64,000 nt of DNA from an uncultured Collinsella sp. (GCA_900545605.1 UQZL01000004.1:1-64000), one strand, 5' to 3'. Positions 1-7,944 are shown, counted from the first letter of the stretch. Numbers and translations: made by a program. Notes: generated from the letters alone by a model not told the origin.

Positions 1-250
1 CGCGGCTGATCCGGTCCGACCGGGCCGCGCGGCAAGGAGATATATTGCCAGACCGCGAAGCTCTGTGGGACGTCAATTCCACTCTTCACAAGTCCTACAC
101 AACATATTGCTTTCTATAGCTAATAGAAAGACTGGTGCGGATCTTCCGCACGTATCAGATGATGACCCTTTGGTTCAGGAATATATAGAGATCGGCCACC
201 TGTATGTGTCTATCTACCCGCGCTTTTAGCAATGTAAACCGCGCTTCAGA
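1..250. other. Gene-less left edge
   Basis: No credible coding frame lies here. Positions 1-29 can fold into a GC-rich hairpin (CGCGGC ... GCCGCG with an inner CCGG/CCGG pair), which may be the tail of a structure that begins outside the window. Near 112-132 there is a short AT-rich inverted repeat (CTTTCTAT ... ATAGAAAG). Neither matches a regulatory family that I recognise. The right side carries the rplT terminator. Confidence 0.4.
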
Positions 251-251
251 T

Positions 252-287
252 AAAAAGAGGGAGCGCCGCGCACAACGCGACACTCCC
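252..287 (-). terminator. Terminator of infC-rpmI-rplT operon
   Basis: Read on the minus strand, arms GGGAGTGTCGCG (276-287) and CGCGGCGCTCCC (259-270) form a stem that is followed by CTCTTTTTA. It sits about 20 bases past the rplT stop codon, the normal position for an intrinsic terminator. Confidence 0.85.
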
Positions 288-308
288 CTAGCGATTCAAG
301 AGAATCTA

Positions 309-668
309 TTAGGCCTCGAGAGCCTTCTTGGCGATGGCAGCCAGCTCGTTGAAGGACTCGATGTCCTCGTAAGCCATCTGAGCCAGGACCTTGCGGTCGA
401 GCTCGATGCCGGCAACCTTCAGGCCGTGCATGAACTGAGAGTAAGAAATATCGTTCAGGCGAGCAGCAGCGTTGATACGAGTGATCCAGAGAGAACGAAT
501 CTCGCGCTTCTTGTTGCGGCGATCACGATACTGATACTGCAGGGAGTGCTGGACCTGCTCTTTAGCATGCTTGTAAGTACGCGAAGCGGCACCGTAGTAA
601 CCCTTCGCACGGTGCATAACGGTACGGCGCTTCTTCTTGGCGGCAACAGCGCGCTTAATACGTGCCAT
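309..668 (-). CDS. rplT: 50S ribosomal protein L20
   Basis: L20 is a 23S rRNA-binding protein needed for early assembly of the large subunit. In several bacteria it also represses its own operon by binding the infC leader mRNA. The 119-residue product has the usual length and the typical basic N-terminus (MARIKRAVAAKKKRR). Conserved family blocks such as YKHAKEQVQHSLQYQYRDRR and LWITRINAAAR are present. It is the last gene of infC-rpmI-rplT, 45 bases after rpmI, and is followed by a strong terminator. The identification is secure. Confidence 0.98.
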   Translation of the reverse strand: MARIKRAVAAKKKRRTVMHRAKGYYGAASRTYKHAKEQVQHSLQYQYRDRRNKKREIRSLWITRINAAARLNDISYSQFMHGLKVAGIELDRKVLAQMAYEDIESFNELAAIAKKALEA

Positions 669-713
669 GTTCTATCAACTCCTAGATGGTAAAACGAAAA
701 CGGGAACGCGAAC

Positions 714-905
714 TTAGGCGAGACGCGACTTGATGACCTTGCGGTCGGCAGCGGCGATCTCGGTCTCCTGACGGAAGCCACGCTTACGCTTGGTGGACTT
801 CTTGCTCAGGATGTGGCTCTTGAAAGCCTTGGCGCGCATAAGCTTGCCGGTACCAGTCTTGCGGAAACGCTTCTTGGTGCCGCTGTGGGACTTCATCTTA
901 GGCAT
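714..905 (-). CDS. rpmI: 50S ribosomal protein L35
   Basis: L35 is a small basic protein of the large ribosomal subunit. The 63-residue sequence opens with the family signature MPKMKSHSGTKKRFRKTGTGK and contains the HILSKKSTKRKR block. It lies between infC and rplT, as in most bacteria, and is presumably co-transcribed with them. A GAGTATTTC stretch with a purine-rich segment precedes the ATG. Nothing is unusual about the protein. Confidence 0.98.
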   Translation of the reverse strand: MPKMKSHSGTKKRFRKTGTGKLMRAKAFKSHILSKKSTKRKRGFRQETEIAAADRKVIKSRLA

Positions 906-937
906 GAAATACTCCTTAATCGGTTACAGAACACTAG

Positions 938-1492
938 TTACTTGCTATCGCTTGCCGCTTTATCCTCATCGAAGGCGCCCTTAATCGGGGCGAGCAGCAT
1001 AAGCATGTTACGGCCTTCCATCTTAGGCTTGGACTCAACCGTAGCGTAAGGCTTGAGATCCTCGGCGAGACGCTCGAGAACGTTAAGACCCTGCTCCGGG
1101 TGAGCCATCTCACGGCCGCGGAACATGATGGTGATCTTAACGCGTGCGCCCTTCTTGAGGAAACGCAGAACGTGGCCCTTCTTGGTCTCGTAGTCGCCAA
1201 CGTCGATCTTGGGTCGGAACTTCATTTCCTTGACCTCGACCTTGGACTGGTTCTTACGAGCAGCCTTGGCCTTCATGGCCTGCTGGTACTTGAACTTACC
1301 GTAGTCCATGACCTTGCAGACCGGCGGCTCCGCGTTGGGAGCGATCTCGACCAGGTCGAAACCCTGATCGTCGGCGACGCGCTGGGCATCGCGGATGGCG
1401 AACAGGCCGAGCTGAGAGCCATCGACGCCAATCAAACGACACGAAGATGCAGTGATCTCGTCGTTGATGCGGGTGTCATCAGACTTAGCTAT
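938..1492 (-). CDS. infC: Translation initiation factor IF-3, probable AUA start
   Basis: IF-3 binds the 30S subunit, prevents premature subunit joining and checks the start codon. The product shows the N-domain block (INDEITASSCRLIGVDG), the linker and the C-domain (FRPKIDVGDYETKKGH, FRGREMAHPEQG). An in-frame ATG exists at 1507, but the only strong Shine-Dalgarno, GGAGGT (1498-1503), lies inside that reading and sits 7 bases before an AUA codon (1490-1492). Starting at AUA gives 184 residues beginning (M)AKSDDTRINDE, the usual IF-3 N-terminus. Non-canonical starts are known for infC (AUU in Escherichia coli) and serve autoregulation. First gene of the operon; an attenuator-like hairpin lies just upstream. 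Confidence 0.93.
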   Translation of the reverse strand: MAKSDDTRINDEITASSCRLIGVDGSQLGLFAIRDAQRVADDQGFDLVEIAPNAEPPVCKVMDYGKFKYQQAMKAKAARKNQSKVEVKEMKFRPKIDVGDYETKKGHVLRFLKKGARVKITIMFRGREMAHPEQGLNVLERLAEDLKPYATVESKPKMEGRNMLMLLAPIKGAFDEDKAASDSK

Positions 1493-1507
1493 TTTCCCCA
1501 CCTCCAT

Positions 1508-1690
1508 TCATAAAAAAATAACCCGGCGCTTCTCAGCAACCAGGTCGTACACATAGACTTCCTCGATTTGAGGAAGGGAATCTAAGTTGTATGACCAGTC
1601 AGCTGCTCATTGGCGCCAAAAGGTGGGAACCCTCAGGTTCCTCTTTAGGGCATTGCGGGAACAACGCCTTGCGAATAATAACACGTACAG
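1508..1690 (-). promoter_or_regulatory. infC operon 5' leader
   Basis: This untranslated stretch precedes infC. Read on the minus strand it holds a GAACC/GGTTC hairpin (1627-1640), a CTTCCTC/GAGGAAG hairpin (1558-1576), and then a terminator-like stem against the infC ribosome-binding site. Such a layout is what L20-dependent transcription attenuation of infC-rpmI-rplT would need, by analogy with the Bacillus L20 leader. I could not align it to the known leader motif, so the L20 link is inference. Confidence 0.55.
1512..1545 (-). terminator. Attenuator hairpin before infC
   Basis: On the minus strand ACCTGGTTGCT and AGCGCCGGGT pair around a GAGA tetraloop (1521-1545) and are followed by TATTTTTTTA. 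The U-run ends about 9 bases before the infC Shine-Dalgarno. An intrinsic terminator in this place can only act as a conditional attenuator, because the operon beyond it is essential. Confidence 0.7.
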
Positions 1691-1709
1691 CACGTTATCA
1701 CATTACGTA

Positions 1710-1778
1710 CACGAAAAAGGGGCCTTGACCCCCCTTGAACACTCGCTTGTATGTATGGTGCCCGAGGCGAGACTCGAA
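1710..1778 (-). repeat. Degraded copy of tRNA-Leu 3' end plus terminator
   Basis: These 69 bases match 1894-1962 at about 61 positions in the same orientation. The last 23 bases are identical and correspond to the CCA end, acceptor strand and half of the T-arm of the intact tRNA-Leu. The copy also keeps its own G-run/C-run terminator hairpin (about 1719-1734). The rest of the tRNA is missing or scrambled: what should be the 5' T-stem strand no longer pairs. Possible origins are an attachment-site scar of a lost integrative element, or a decayed tandem tRNA duplicate. Confidence 0.8.
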
Positions 1779-1897
1779 GGGCCTTCGCTTCGCGAAGCTC
1801 CAGGCTTCGGGCGCGTGGCGCCCTCGCCACGCTCCGCTACAAACAGGCCACAAGCCTGTTTGCTTAACGCTTCGCGCGCCCACGCGAGTTCGGCACG

Positions 1898-1918
1898 AAA
1901 AAGGGGGCCGCAACCCCC
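1898..1918 (-). terminator. tRNA-Leu terminator
   Basis: Minus-strand GGGGG (1914-1918) and CCCCC (1903-1907) arms are followed by TTTTTCG. The hairpin lies about 20 bases downstream of the tRNA CCA end. Confidence 0.8.
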
Positions 1919-1939
1919 TTGAACGCTCGCTTGCATGAA

Positions 1940-2026
1940 TGGTGCCCGAGGCGAGACTCGAACTCGCATGTTGTTGCCAACGGTGGATTTTGAGTCCACT
2001 GCGTCTGCCAATTCCGCCACTCGGGC
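1940..2026 (-). tRNA. tRNA-Leu (anticodon CAA)
   Basis: The 87-nucleotide transcript starts GCCCGAGTGGCG and ends CTCGGGCACCA, so the CCA is encoded. The acceptor stem is GCCCGAG/CTCGGGC and the anticodon stem is GTGGA/TCCAC around CTCAAAA, giving anticodon CAA, which reads UUG. A class II long variable arm follows, and the T-arm is GCGAG-TTCGAGT-CTCGC. It is a single gene with its own terminator. A truncated copy of its 3' part lies at 1710-1778. Confidence 0.97.
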
Positions 2027-2065
2027 ACACAATGCGTGAGTTAGTTTATCACAGCTTTCTACCGA

Positions 2066-3499
2066 TTAGTCCGAAAATGGAACTTCGAGCATTTCGATGA
2101 GTTCGACCGTGCGGAGCATCTCGCGCCGACGGCATCCGCGACCGTCAACCGAAGCCTCACCCATCTGGTTATCGTAAGGGTCCTCGCGCATGCCGTCGAA
2201 AGAGGGCTCAAACTCTGCCTGGAATCGATTGTTGGCCACCATGCGCCACGGATCGAGATTGCCAAAGTAGTGACGGCGGCGCCACTCCTCCCCCATCCTG
2301 CGAGCAGAAGATCCAAATGACACGTCGGCGTTGAGCCAACCGGTCTGTGGCGTATAGAACTCAGCCCAATCGTGCGGCCCCACCGAATCGGGCGCAACAT
2401 ACAGGCCGCTCTGCCAACGGGCAGGCACGCCCGCGATGCGGCACATGGTGATAAACGTGAGCGCCATAACGCCGCAATCGCCGCGGAGCGAGTGTGCGCA
2501 GTCATCGGCAATAGATCCTAAAAGCAAGTACGGCGGCTGATAGCGATAGTCGATATGCTGCGTCAGGTAATCATAGATAGCACGGGCGCGATCGAGCGGA
2601 TCCTCGAGCCCGTCAATGACACGGGCTGTCAGCTGCTGTAGATACGGCGTGAATGCAATGTGCGGACGGTCCTCGGAAATATCCTCGGGCAGAGGCGCGT
2701 CCATACGCGGATGAACAGGAAGTGTGCCACCGTAGACATCACAATAAGCAGCATCGATGTGATAACGATAGGTCACCGAGAATGAGCGTTCACTCGAAGA
2801 AGACCACGAGGCGGTACGCGCCGAAGCGTTCGCGGGAGCAACAGCACCTTCCGGCGTCATGTCGAGAATCTCGACCCGAGACTGCTGACGGCAGGCAGCC
2901 GCGACGGGAAGCCAAGCGCAAACGGTCTCCCCCTCCAGAGCGCCGGGGACAGACACGGACGCTTTAAGCGTAATGACGCGAGCCAAACCGTTTTGCGACT
3001 CCATCTCCTTGAGCATCTCGTTGCGCAGTGCAATTCCGTCCGTAGGATCGGACCGCATGCCGGGGACCTCTTTGGGATACACTCGAAGCGAATTGAGATA
3101 GTTGTCGAGAACGAACAGCTCGCCATTGATAAAGCGCCAGTCAATACGCTTGCGATCAATCAGGTCGTCAAACTGCTCCTCGGTAAACTCAGGCCACTCC
3201 TCGCGAATCATCGCAATAGCCCGAGCGCGCGACACCGAAAAATGAAGCGGCGTCTCAAGCATGCGATACCGCTCGGCACGAACGCAGGCGGCAAGCGAGG
3301 GATCGGGATCTTGGGCAAGTAGGCGGTCGCAAGCCTCAATAGCCTGCGAAAGATACCCCGCGTCCTTTAAACGCAGAATCTCGGGTGGCAAGCCAACATC
3401 TAGAAAACGGAAGTCATCATTGCAAACATCAACAGAGCAACCAACAGGACCCTCGTCAATAACCTTCCCATCCGAAGGCAGCACATTAATAACAGCCAT
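2066..3499 (-). CDS. Transglutaminase-like domain protein
   Basis: This large cytoplasmic protein has a C-terminal transglutaminase-like (papain-fold) domain. Counting from the start chosen here, the triad is visible as Cys342 (RGDCGVMAL), His376 (GPHDWAEFY) and Asp392 (LNADVSFG). The roughly 180 N-terminal residues resemble no family I recognise; there is no signal peptide or membrane segment. Bacterial members act as proteases, amidases or peptide cross-linkers, and the substrate here is unknown. An upstream in-frame ATG (3535) lacks a ribosome-binding site and overlaps a TACAAT -10 box. The ATG at 3499 has GGAG six bases before it, giving 477 residues. Confidence 0.85.
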   Translation of the reverse strand: MAVINVLPSDGKVIDEGPVGCSVDVCNDDFRFLDVGLPPEILRLKDAGYLSQAIEACDRLLAQDPDPSLAACVRAERYRMLETPLHFSVSRARAIAMIREEWPEFTEEQFDDLIDRKRIDWRFINGELFVLDNYLNSLRVYPKEVPGMRSDPTDGIALRNEMLKEMESQNGLARVITLKASVSVPGALEGETVCAWLPVAAACRQQSRVEILDMTPEGAVAPANASARTASWSSSSERSFSVTYRYHIDAAYCDVYGGTLPVHPRMDAPLPEDISEDRPHIAFTPYLQQLTARVIDGLEDPLDRARAIYDYLTQHIDYRYQPPYLLLGSIADDCAHSLRGDCGVMALTFITMCRIAGVPARWQSGLYVAPDSVGPHDWAEFYTPQTGWLNADVSFGSSARRMGEEWRRRHYFGNLDPWRMVANNRFQAEFEPSFDGMREDPYDNQMGEASVDGRGCRRREMLRTVELIEMLEVPFSD

Positions 3500-3533
3500 A
3501 CCAAACTCCAAGTCATCAGAACTCTTGAAGTCC

Positions 3534-3563
3534 ATTGTAGCGAGATAAAAAAGAAAGCCCCAA
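3534..3563 (-). promoter_or_regulatory. Promoter of transglutaminase-like gene
   Basis: On the minus strand TTGGGG (3558-3563) and TACAAT (3534-3539) are 18 bases apart. The predicted transcription start, near 3528, lies just upstream of the start codon chosen at 3499. Confidence 0.5.
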
Positions 3564-3639
3564 CAAGGGAGCCATCAACACCGCCGAGCGGTAGTCAAAA
3601 AATGAATTCAGCCCAGTAACCCTGTAGCGAGTTAACGAA

Positions 3640-3732
3640 GGAGGCCCCGTTCACCCGAAGCTTTTCCCATTGCGCGACTTCTGGCAAAGCCAGGTGAGCG
3701 CAAGGGAAAAGCGTAGGGTGAACGGGGCCTCC
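3640..3732. repeat. 93-bp near-perfect long hairpin
   Basis: Outer arms GGAGGCCCCGTTCACCC (3640-3656) and its exact complement (3716-3732) enclose GCTTTTCCC/GGGAAAAGC, then TTGCGC/GCGCAA, and finally CTGGC-AAA-GCCAG at the tip. Nearly the whole element is one stem with small bulges. It lies between fba and the transglutaminase-like gene, both on the minus strand, and could terminate fba. However, it is far longer than a terminator and has no proper U-run, so a mobile or REP/MITE-like element is likely. Confidence 0.85.
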
Positions 3733-3754
3733 GACGGGAAAGTTAAACCGCTAC

Positions 3755-4621
3755 TTACGCCTTGTTGACGGAGCCAAACTCCTCCATGAGCTCCTTGGTG
3801 CGGGCAACGATGTTGTCGCGACCAGGCTTGAGGAGCTTGCGGGGGTCAAAGCCCTTGCCCTGCTGATCCTTGCCGGCCTCGATGTACTCGCGAACGCCCT
3901 TGGCGAAGACGAGCTGCAGGTCGGTGTTGACGTTGATCTTGGAGATACCCAGGGAGATGGCCTTCTTGATCTGATCCTCGGGGATGCCGGTGCCACCGTG
4001 CAGAACGAGGGGCAGGTCACCGGTCTGAGCCTTGATCTCGCCCAGGCGCTCGAAGGAAAGGCCAGCCCAGTCGGCAGGGTACACGCCGTGGATGTTGCCG
4101 ATGCCGCAGGCGAGGAAGTCGACGCCCAGGTCAGCGATCTGCTTGCACTCAGCAGGATCAGCGAGCTCGCCGCTGGACGTCACGCCGTCCTCGGTGCCGC
4201 CGATGCCGCCGACCTCGGCCTCGATGGACATGCCCTTGGAGTGGGCAAGCTCAACGAGCTCCTTGGTGCGGTCGAGGTTAAGCTGGAAGGTCTCCTCGTG
4301 AGAGCCGTCATACATGATGGACGTGAAGCCGGCCTCGATGCACTTGAAGCAGTCCTCGTAAGAACCGTGATCGAGGTGAAGGGCGACGGGAACGGTAACG
4401 CCCGTGGCCTCGACGGCAGCCTTGACCATGTCGGCGCAGACCTTGAAACCGCCCATCCACTTAGCGGCACCAGCGGTGCACTGAAGGATCAGCGGAGACT
4501 TGGCCTCCTCGGCGGCCTGGAGAATAGCCAGGGTCCACTCGAGGTTGTTGGTGTTGAAGGCACCGAGACCGTACTTGCCGGCCTCGGCCTTCTTGAGCAT
4601 GTCTGCTGCGTTGACGAGCAT
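3755..4621 (-). CDS. fba: Fructose-bisphosphate aldolase, class II
   Basis: The enzyme splits fructose-1,6-bisphosphate into dihydroxyacetone phosphate and glyceraldehyde-3-phosphate in glycolysis, and makes the reverse reaction in gluconeogenesis. Zinc-binding and active-site segments are visible: HLDHGSYEDC, EAEVGGIGGTEDG, LHGGTGIPEDQIKKA and GISKINVNTDLQ. The length of 288 residues fits the family. The frame stays open upstream to 4717, but the ATG at 4621 is preceded by AGGAGG eight bases away and begins the standard MLVNAADMLKKAEAGKYG N-terminus. It has its own promoter and stands as a single-gene unit. Confidence 0.97.
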   Translation of the reverse strand: MLVNAADMLKKAEAGKYGLGAFNTNNLEWTLAILQAAEEAKSPLILQCTAGAAKWMGGFKVCADMVKAAVEATGVTVPVALHLDHGSYEDCFKCIEAGFTSIMYDGSHEETFQLNLDRTKELVELAHSKGMSIEAEVGGIGGTEDGVTSSGELADPAECKQIADLGVDFLACGIGNIHGVYPADWAGLSFERLGEIKAQTGDLPLVLHGGTGIPEDQIKKAISLGISKINVNTDLQLVFAKGVREYIEAGKDQQGKGFDPRKLLKPGRDNIVARTKELMEEFGSVNKA

Positions 4622-4661
4622 AAAAGAAACCTCCTGTAAGGTTGCTCCGATAACGCCTGTG

Positions 4662-4689
4662 ATTTTACCACGGCGTATCCGAGCATAAA
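4662..4689 (-). promoter_or_regulatory. Probable fba promoter
   Basis: Minus-strand TTTATG (4684-4689) and TAAAAT (4662-4667) are separated by 16 bases and lie about 40 bases upstream of the fba start codon. The -10 is good and the -35 weak. Confidence 0.5.
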
Positions 4690-4815
4690 CGTTCGTTTGT
4701 TCACGAATATCGTCCAAACAGACTTTTTTTGACCGTTTGCCCTACGGAATCGACCCGTTGGGGAAAATAACTTGACGATTGGGCGGTCTTCGTGATTCGA
4801 AAGACGGCCTCTAAG

Positions 4816-5499
4816 CTACATCTGCATGAAAGGGTTCCGCATAAGCTCGCGTGCCACAGTGGTCGAATCGCCATGGCCGGTTAGGCAAACGGTATCGGGC
4901 GGGAGAAGCCGGGCGAGCTTGGAGAGCGAGCGCAGAATCGCCGCCTCGTCTCCTCCAGAAAGATCGGTGCGGCCGTGGCTGCCCGGGAATAGTGTGTCGC
5001 CCACAAAGGCAATGTTCCCCTGCTCGGTGGCAGCAAACAAGACGATCCCGCCCGGCGTATGCCCTGGCGTCTCGATCACCTGCAGGCAGATATCGCCCAC
5101 CTCGATAGCATCGCCTTCGGCGAGCAGGCGCGTCGGCTCCCCGGGGTCAGGCGTCTCAATGCCCCACATAGCTCGCTGTTCCTCGATGTTCGCATGCGGC
5201 ACCGCCACATCCTTGGCACACAGCTCATACTGGCAGCCCTCGCCAACGGTGGTTCGCACGCCGGCAACACCACCAACATGATCGGCATGGCCATGAGTGC
5301 ATACGGCGCCAAGCACGCGTACACCGGCATGTTCGGCTCGAATATGCTCCACCAAACGCTCGCCTTCCCATGCGGGGTCGATAATCACGCACTCATTGTC
5401 CGAAATAACAGCATAGCTATTGGTCTGAATGGGACCGTTTACGAGCGTCTCAATCTCGACCGATCCCTTGGGAGTTAAATCCAAGGACACAGCACTCAT
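4816..5499 (-). CDS. MBL-fold metallo-hydrolase (glyoxalase II-like)
   Basis: This 227-residue protein is a zinc-dependent hydrolase of the metallo-beta-lactamase superfamily, probably acting on thioesters as glyoxalase II-like enzymes do. The metal motif is His69-x-His71-x-Asp73-His74 (CTHGHADH), with further ligands in ETPGHTPGG, FVGDTLFPGSHGRTDL and LTGHGDST. It has no signal peptide. It follows relA on the same strand, but a perfect hairpin at 5521-5546 separates them, so it may be transcribed separately. The exact substrate cannot be read from the sequence. Confidence 0.9.
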   Translation of the reverse strand: MSAVSLDLTPKGSVEIETLVNGPIQTNSYAVISDNECVIIDPAWEGERLVEHIRAEHAGVRVLGAVCTHGHADHVGGVAGVRTTVGEGCQYELCAKDVAVPHANIEEQRAMWGIETPDPGEPTRLLAEGDAIEVGDICLQVIETPGHTPGGIVLFAATEQGNIAFVGDTLFPGSHGRTDLSGGDEAAILRSLSKLARLLPPDTVCLTGHGDSTTVARELMRNPFMQM

Positions 5500-5520
5500 G
5501 TCCCTCTCCTCTCTATAGAA

Positions 5521-5546
5521 CTCGAGGCATCAAACGATGCCTCGAG
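5521..5546 (-). terminator. Terminator after relA
   Basis: A perfect 11-bp stem (CTCGAGGCATC / GATGCCTCGAG) with an AAAC loop lies between relA and the MBL hydrolase gene. On the minus strand it is followed by TTCTAT, a weak U-tract. Confidence 0.6.
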
Positions 5547-5583
5547 TGTAGCGAATATCGATAATGTGACACGTTCGTCGCGA

Positions 5584-7944
5584 CTAAACGCGGCGCTTAA
5601 GCTGGGCTCCACCCTCGCCGGGCATCAGGCGGCGCGCGTCGTAGACCGAGTCGACGCTGCTGATAGAGGCCAGCAGCGGATCCAGACCACTCGCGTCCGA
5701 GATCTCGACCATAAAGCGCAAGGTTGCAATACCCTCGCGGTTGGTCGACGTGGCGGCGGAAAGAATATTGCCGCCTGCATCGCCAATGGCGATGGTGACG
5801 TCCTTGAGCAGGCCCATGCGGTCCAGGCACTCGACCACAATCTCGACCTGGAAGAGGGTGTCGGCAGCGCCGTCCCACTCCACTTCGATCATGCGCTCGG
5901 GATGCTCCATAAGGCCCTTGACGTTGGGGCAGTTGGCGCGATGCACCGAGACACCGCGACCGCGCGTGATGAAGCCGACGATGTCGTCGCCCGTCACGGG
6001 GTTGCAGCAATGAGCCAGACGGACCAGCAGGCCGCTGTTGCTCTCGCCCTTGACGATAATGCCGTTACTGGCGCTCTTACCGCGCTTTTGCGGCTTGCGG
6101 TTGGAGCCGCGAGCGGGCTGCTTTACGACCTCGGCGATAGCCTCGGCCTTGGTGAACTGTTCCTCGGGCTTGGGGTCCAAGATTTGCTCGACCTTGTTGC
6201 CCACGGCACGCGGGGCGACCTTACCGGCACCGACGGCCGCAAACAGGTCCTCGAGCTGCTTAAAGTTCATCTGCTCCGCCACGGCATTGAGCGCGCGCGT
6301 CGAGCGCGGCGTGGAAATGCCATACCCGCGCTTACGCAGGTCCTTGGCCAGTATATCGCGGCCGGCGGCAGCGTCGTCATCCTTGGTCGCGGCGGCGAAA
6401 TAACGGCGAATCTTTGACTTGGCCGAAGGTGTCTTGACGATCTTGAGCCAATCGCGCGACGGCTTAGAGCTCTTGTTAGTCAGAATCTCGACACGGTCAC
6501 CCGTCTTGATCTCGTGCGTGAGCGGCGCCACCGCACCGTTGATTTTGGCGCCGACACAGTGGTTACCGACCTCGGTATGAACGGCGTAGGCAAAGTCGAG
6601 CGGTGTAGAGCCGGCACGAAGCGCCATGACCTCGCCCTTGGGCGTAAAGACAAAAATTTCCTGGTCGAACAAGTCGACCTTCAGCGAATGCAGGTATTCC
6701 TTGGCATCGGTGATCTCGTCAGACGCCGCCCAGTCGAGTGAGTGCTTGAGCCAGTTGATCTGGTCGTCCAGACGCTGCGCATCGTTAGTCTTGGAGGCAG
6801 ACGATCCGCCCGACTTCTTATACAGCCAGTGGGCAGCGATGCCATACTCGGCCTGCTCGTGCATTTCGTAGGTTCGAATCTGAATCTCGAGCGGACGGGC
6901 CGTGGGGCCGATAACCGTCGTGTGAAGCGATTGGTAGTTATTGACCTTGGGCATGGCGATATAGTCTTTAAAACGACCGGGCATGGGATGCCACAGGGTA
7001 TGCACGGCACCAAGCGTGGAATAGCAATCGCGCACCGAATGAGTGATGACGCGCAGCGCCACCAGGTCGTAAATCTCGGAGAACTCCTTGCCCTTGCGCT
7101 TCATCTTTTGATAGATGGACCAATAGTGCTTGGAACGACCGTTGATCTGAAAGCCCTCAAGACCAATGCGATTGAGCTCATCGGTGAGCGTCTTGATGGT
7201 CTCGGCCAGATAACGCTCGCGAACCTCGCGCGACTCGGATACCATGCGCGCGATGCGCTGGTAGGCATCGGGCTCCAAGTAGAAAAAGGACAGGTCCTCG
7301 AGCTCCCACTTGATTGAACTCATGCCCAGGCGGTCGGCCAAAGGCGCGTACACGTCCATGGTCTCGCGTGCCTTAAACAGGCGGCGGTCCTCGCGCAGAG
7401 CGGCAAGCGTGCGCATGTTATGCAGGCGGTCGGCGAGCTTGACGATGATGACGCGGATGTCCTTGGACATGGCGAGGAACATCTTGCGCAGCGTAAGCGC
7501 CTGCTTCTCGTCCATGCTGTCGACTTCAATGTTGGTGAGCTTGGTCACGCCGTCGACGAGCCCTGCCACGGTTTCGCCAAACAGACCCGAGACATCGGCA
7601 AGCGAGGTCTCGGTATCCTCGACGGTATCGTGCAGCAGCGCGGCGCACACCACGTCGCAGTCCATCTTGAGGTCGGCCAGGATGATAGCCACCTCGACGG
7701 GATGGTTAATGTACATCTCACCCGAGCGGCGCTTTTGGTTGCAATGCTTCTCGGCGGCAAAGCAGTATGCCTGCTCAACCTTAGAGAAGTCGTCCTCATT
7801 CATATATTTGAGGCACAGGCGCTCCAGCTTGTCGTAGCTGTCCGCCATAATCTCGGGCGGCAGCTCATCGGCATGCTTATAGTGCTCCATCTCCGAGAAC
7901 GGCTGGAGGGTGGAATCATGGGCGGTACGGGCTGCGGCATCCAT
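5584..7944 (-). CDS. relA: Bifunctional (p)ppGpp synthetase/hydrolase
   Basis: This is the long RelA/SpoT-homologue (Rel) of the stringent response, which makes and degrades the alarmone (p)ppGpp on amino-acid starvation. At 786 residues it has the full domain set: an HD hydrolase (RRSGEMYINHP around 72-82, HDTVED 105-110), so hydrolase activity should be intact; a synthetase domain (EIYDLVALRVIT, YQSLHTTVIGP); a TGS domain (FVFTPKGEVMALRAGSTPLDFAYAVHTEVG, where only the fold is inferred); a zinc-finger-like CCNPV segment; and a C-terminal ACT domain. GGGGACC precedes the ATG. It starts 15 bases after the recJ-helicase stop and is probably co-transcribed with it. Confidence 0.96.
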   Translation of the reverse strand: MDAAARTAHDSTLQPFSEMEHYKHADELPPEIMADSYDKLERLCLKYMNEDDFSKVEQAYCFAAEKHCNQKRRSGEMYINHPVEVAIILADLKMDCDVVCAALLHDTVEDTETSLADVSGLFGETVAGLVDGVTKLTNIEVDSMDEKQALTLRKMFLAMSKDIRVIIVKLADRLHNMRTLAALREDRRLFKARETMDVYAPLADRLGMSSIKWELEDLSFFYLEPDAYQRIARMVSESREVRERYLAETIKTLTDELNRIGLEGFQINGRSKHYWSIYQKMKRKGKEFSEIYDLVALRVITHSVRDCYSTLGAVHTLWHPMPGRFKDYIAMPKVNNYQSLHTTVIGPTARPLEIQIRTYEMHEQAEYGIAAHWLYKKSGGSSASKTNDAQRLDDQINWLKHSLDWAASDEITDAKEYLHSLKVDLFDQEIFVFTPKGEVMALRAGSTPLDFAYAVHTEVGNHCVGAKINGAVAPLTHEIKTGDRVEILTNKSSKPSRDWLKIVKTPSAKSKIRRYFAAATKDDDAAAGRDILAKDLRKRGYGISTPRSTRALNAVAEQMNFKQLEDLFAAVGAGKVAPRAVGNKVEQILDPKPEEQFTKAEAIAEVVKQPARGSNRKPQKRGKSASNGIIVKGESNSGLLVRLAHCCNPVTGDDIVGFITRGRGVSVHRANCPNVKGLMEHPERMIEVEWDGAADTLFQVEIVVECLDRMGLLKDVTIAIGDAGGNILSAATSTNREGIATLRFMVEISDASGLDPLLASISSVDSVYDARRLMPGEGGAQLKRRV

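Noticed and set aside
1703..2032. Open frames over tRNA-Leu reading VAELADAVDSKS... and similar
   Set aside because: A well-known artefact of translating a tRNA-Leu gene; the RNA fold explains the sequence.
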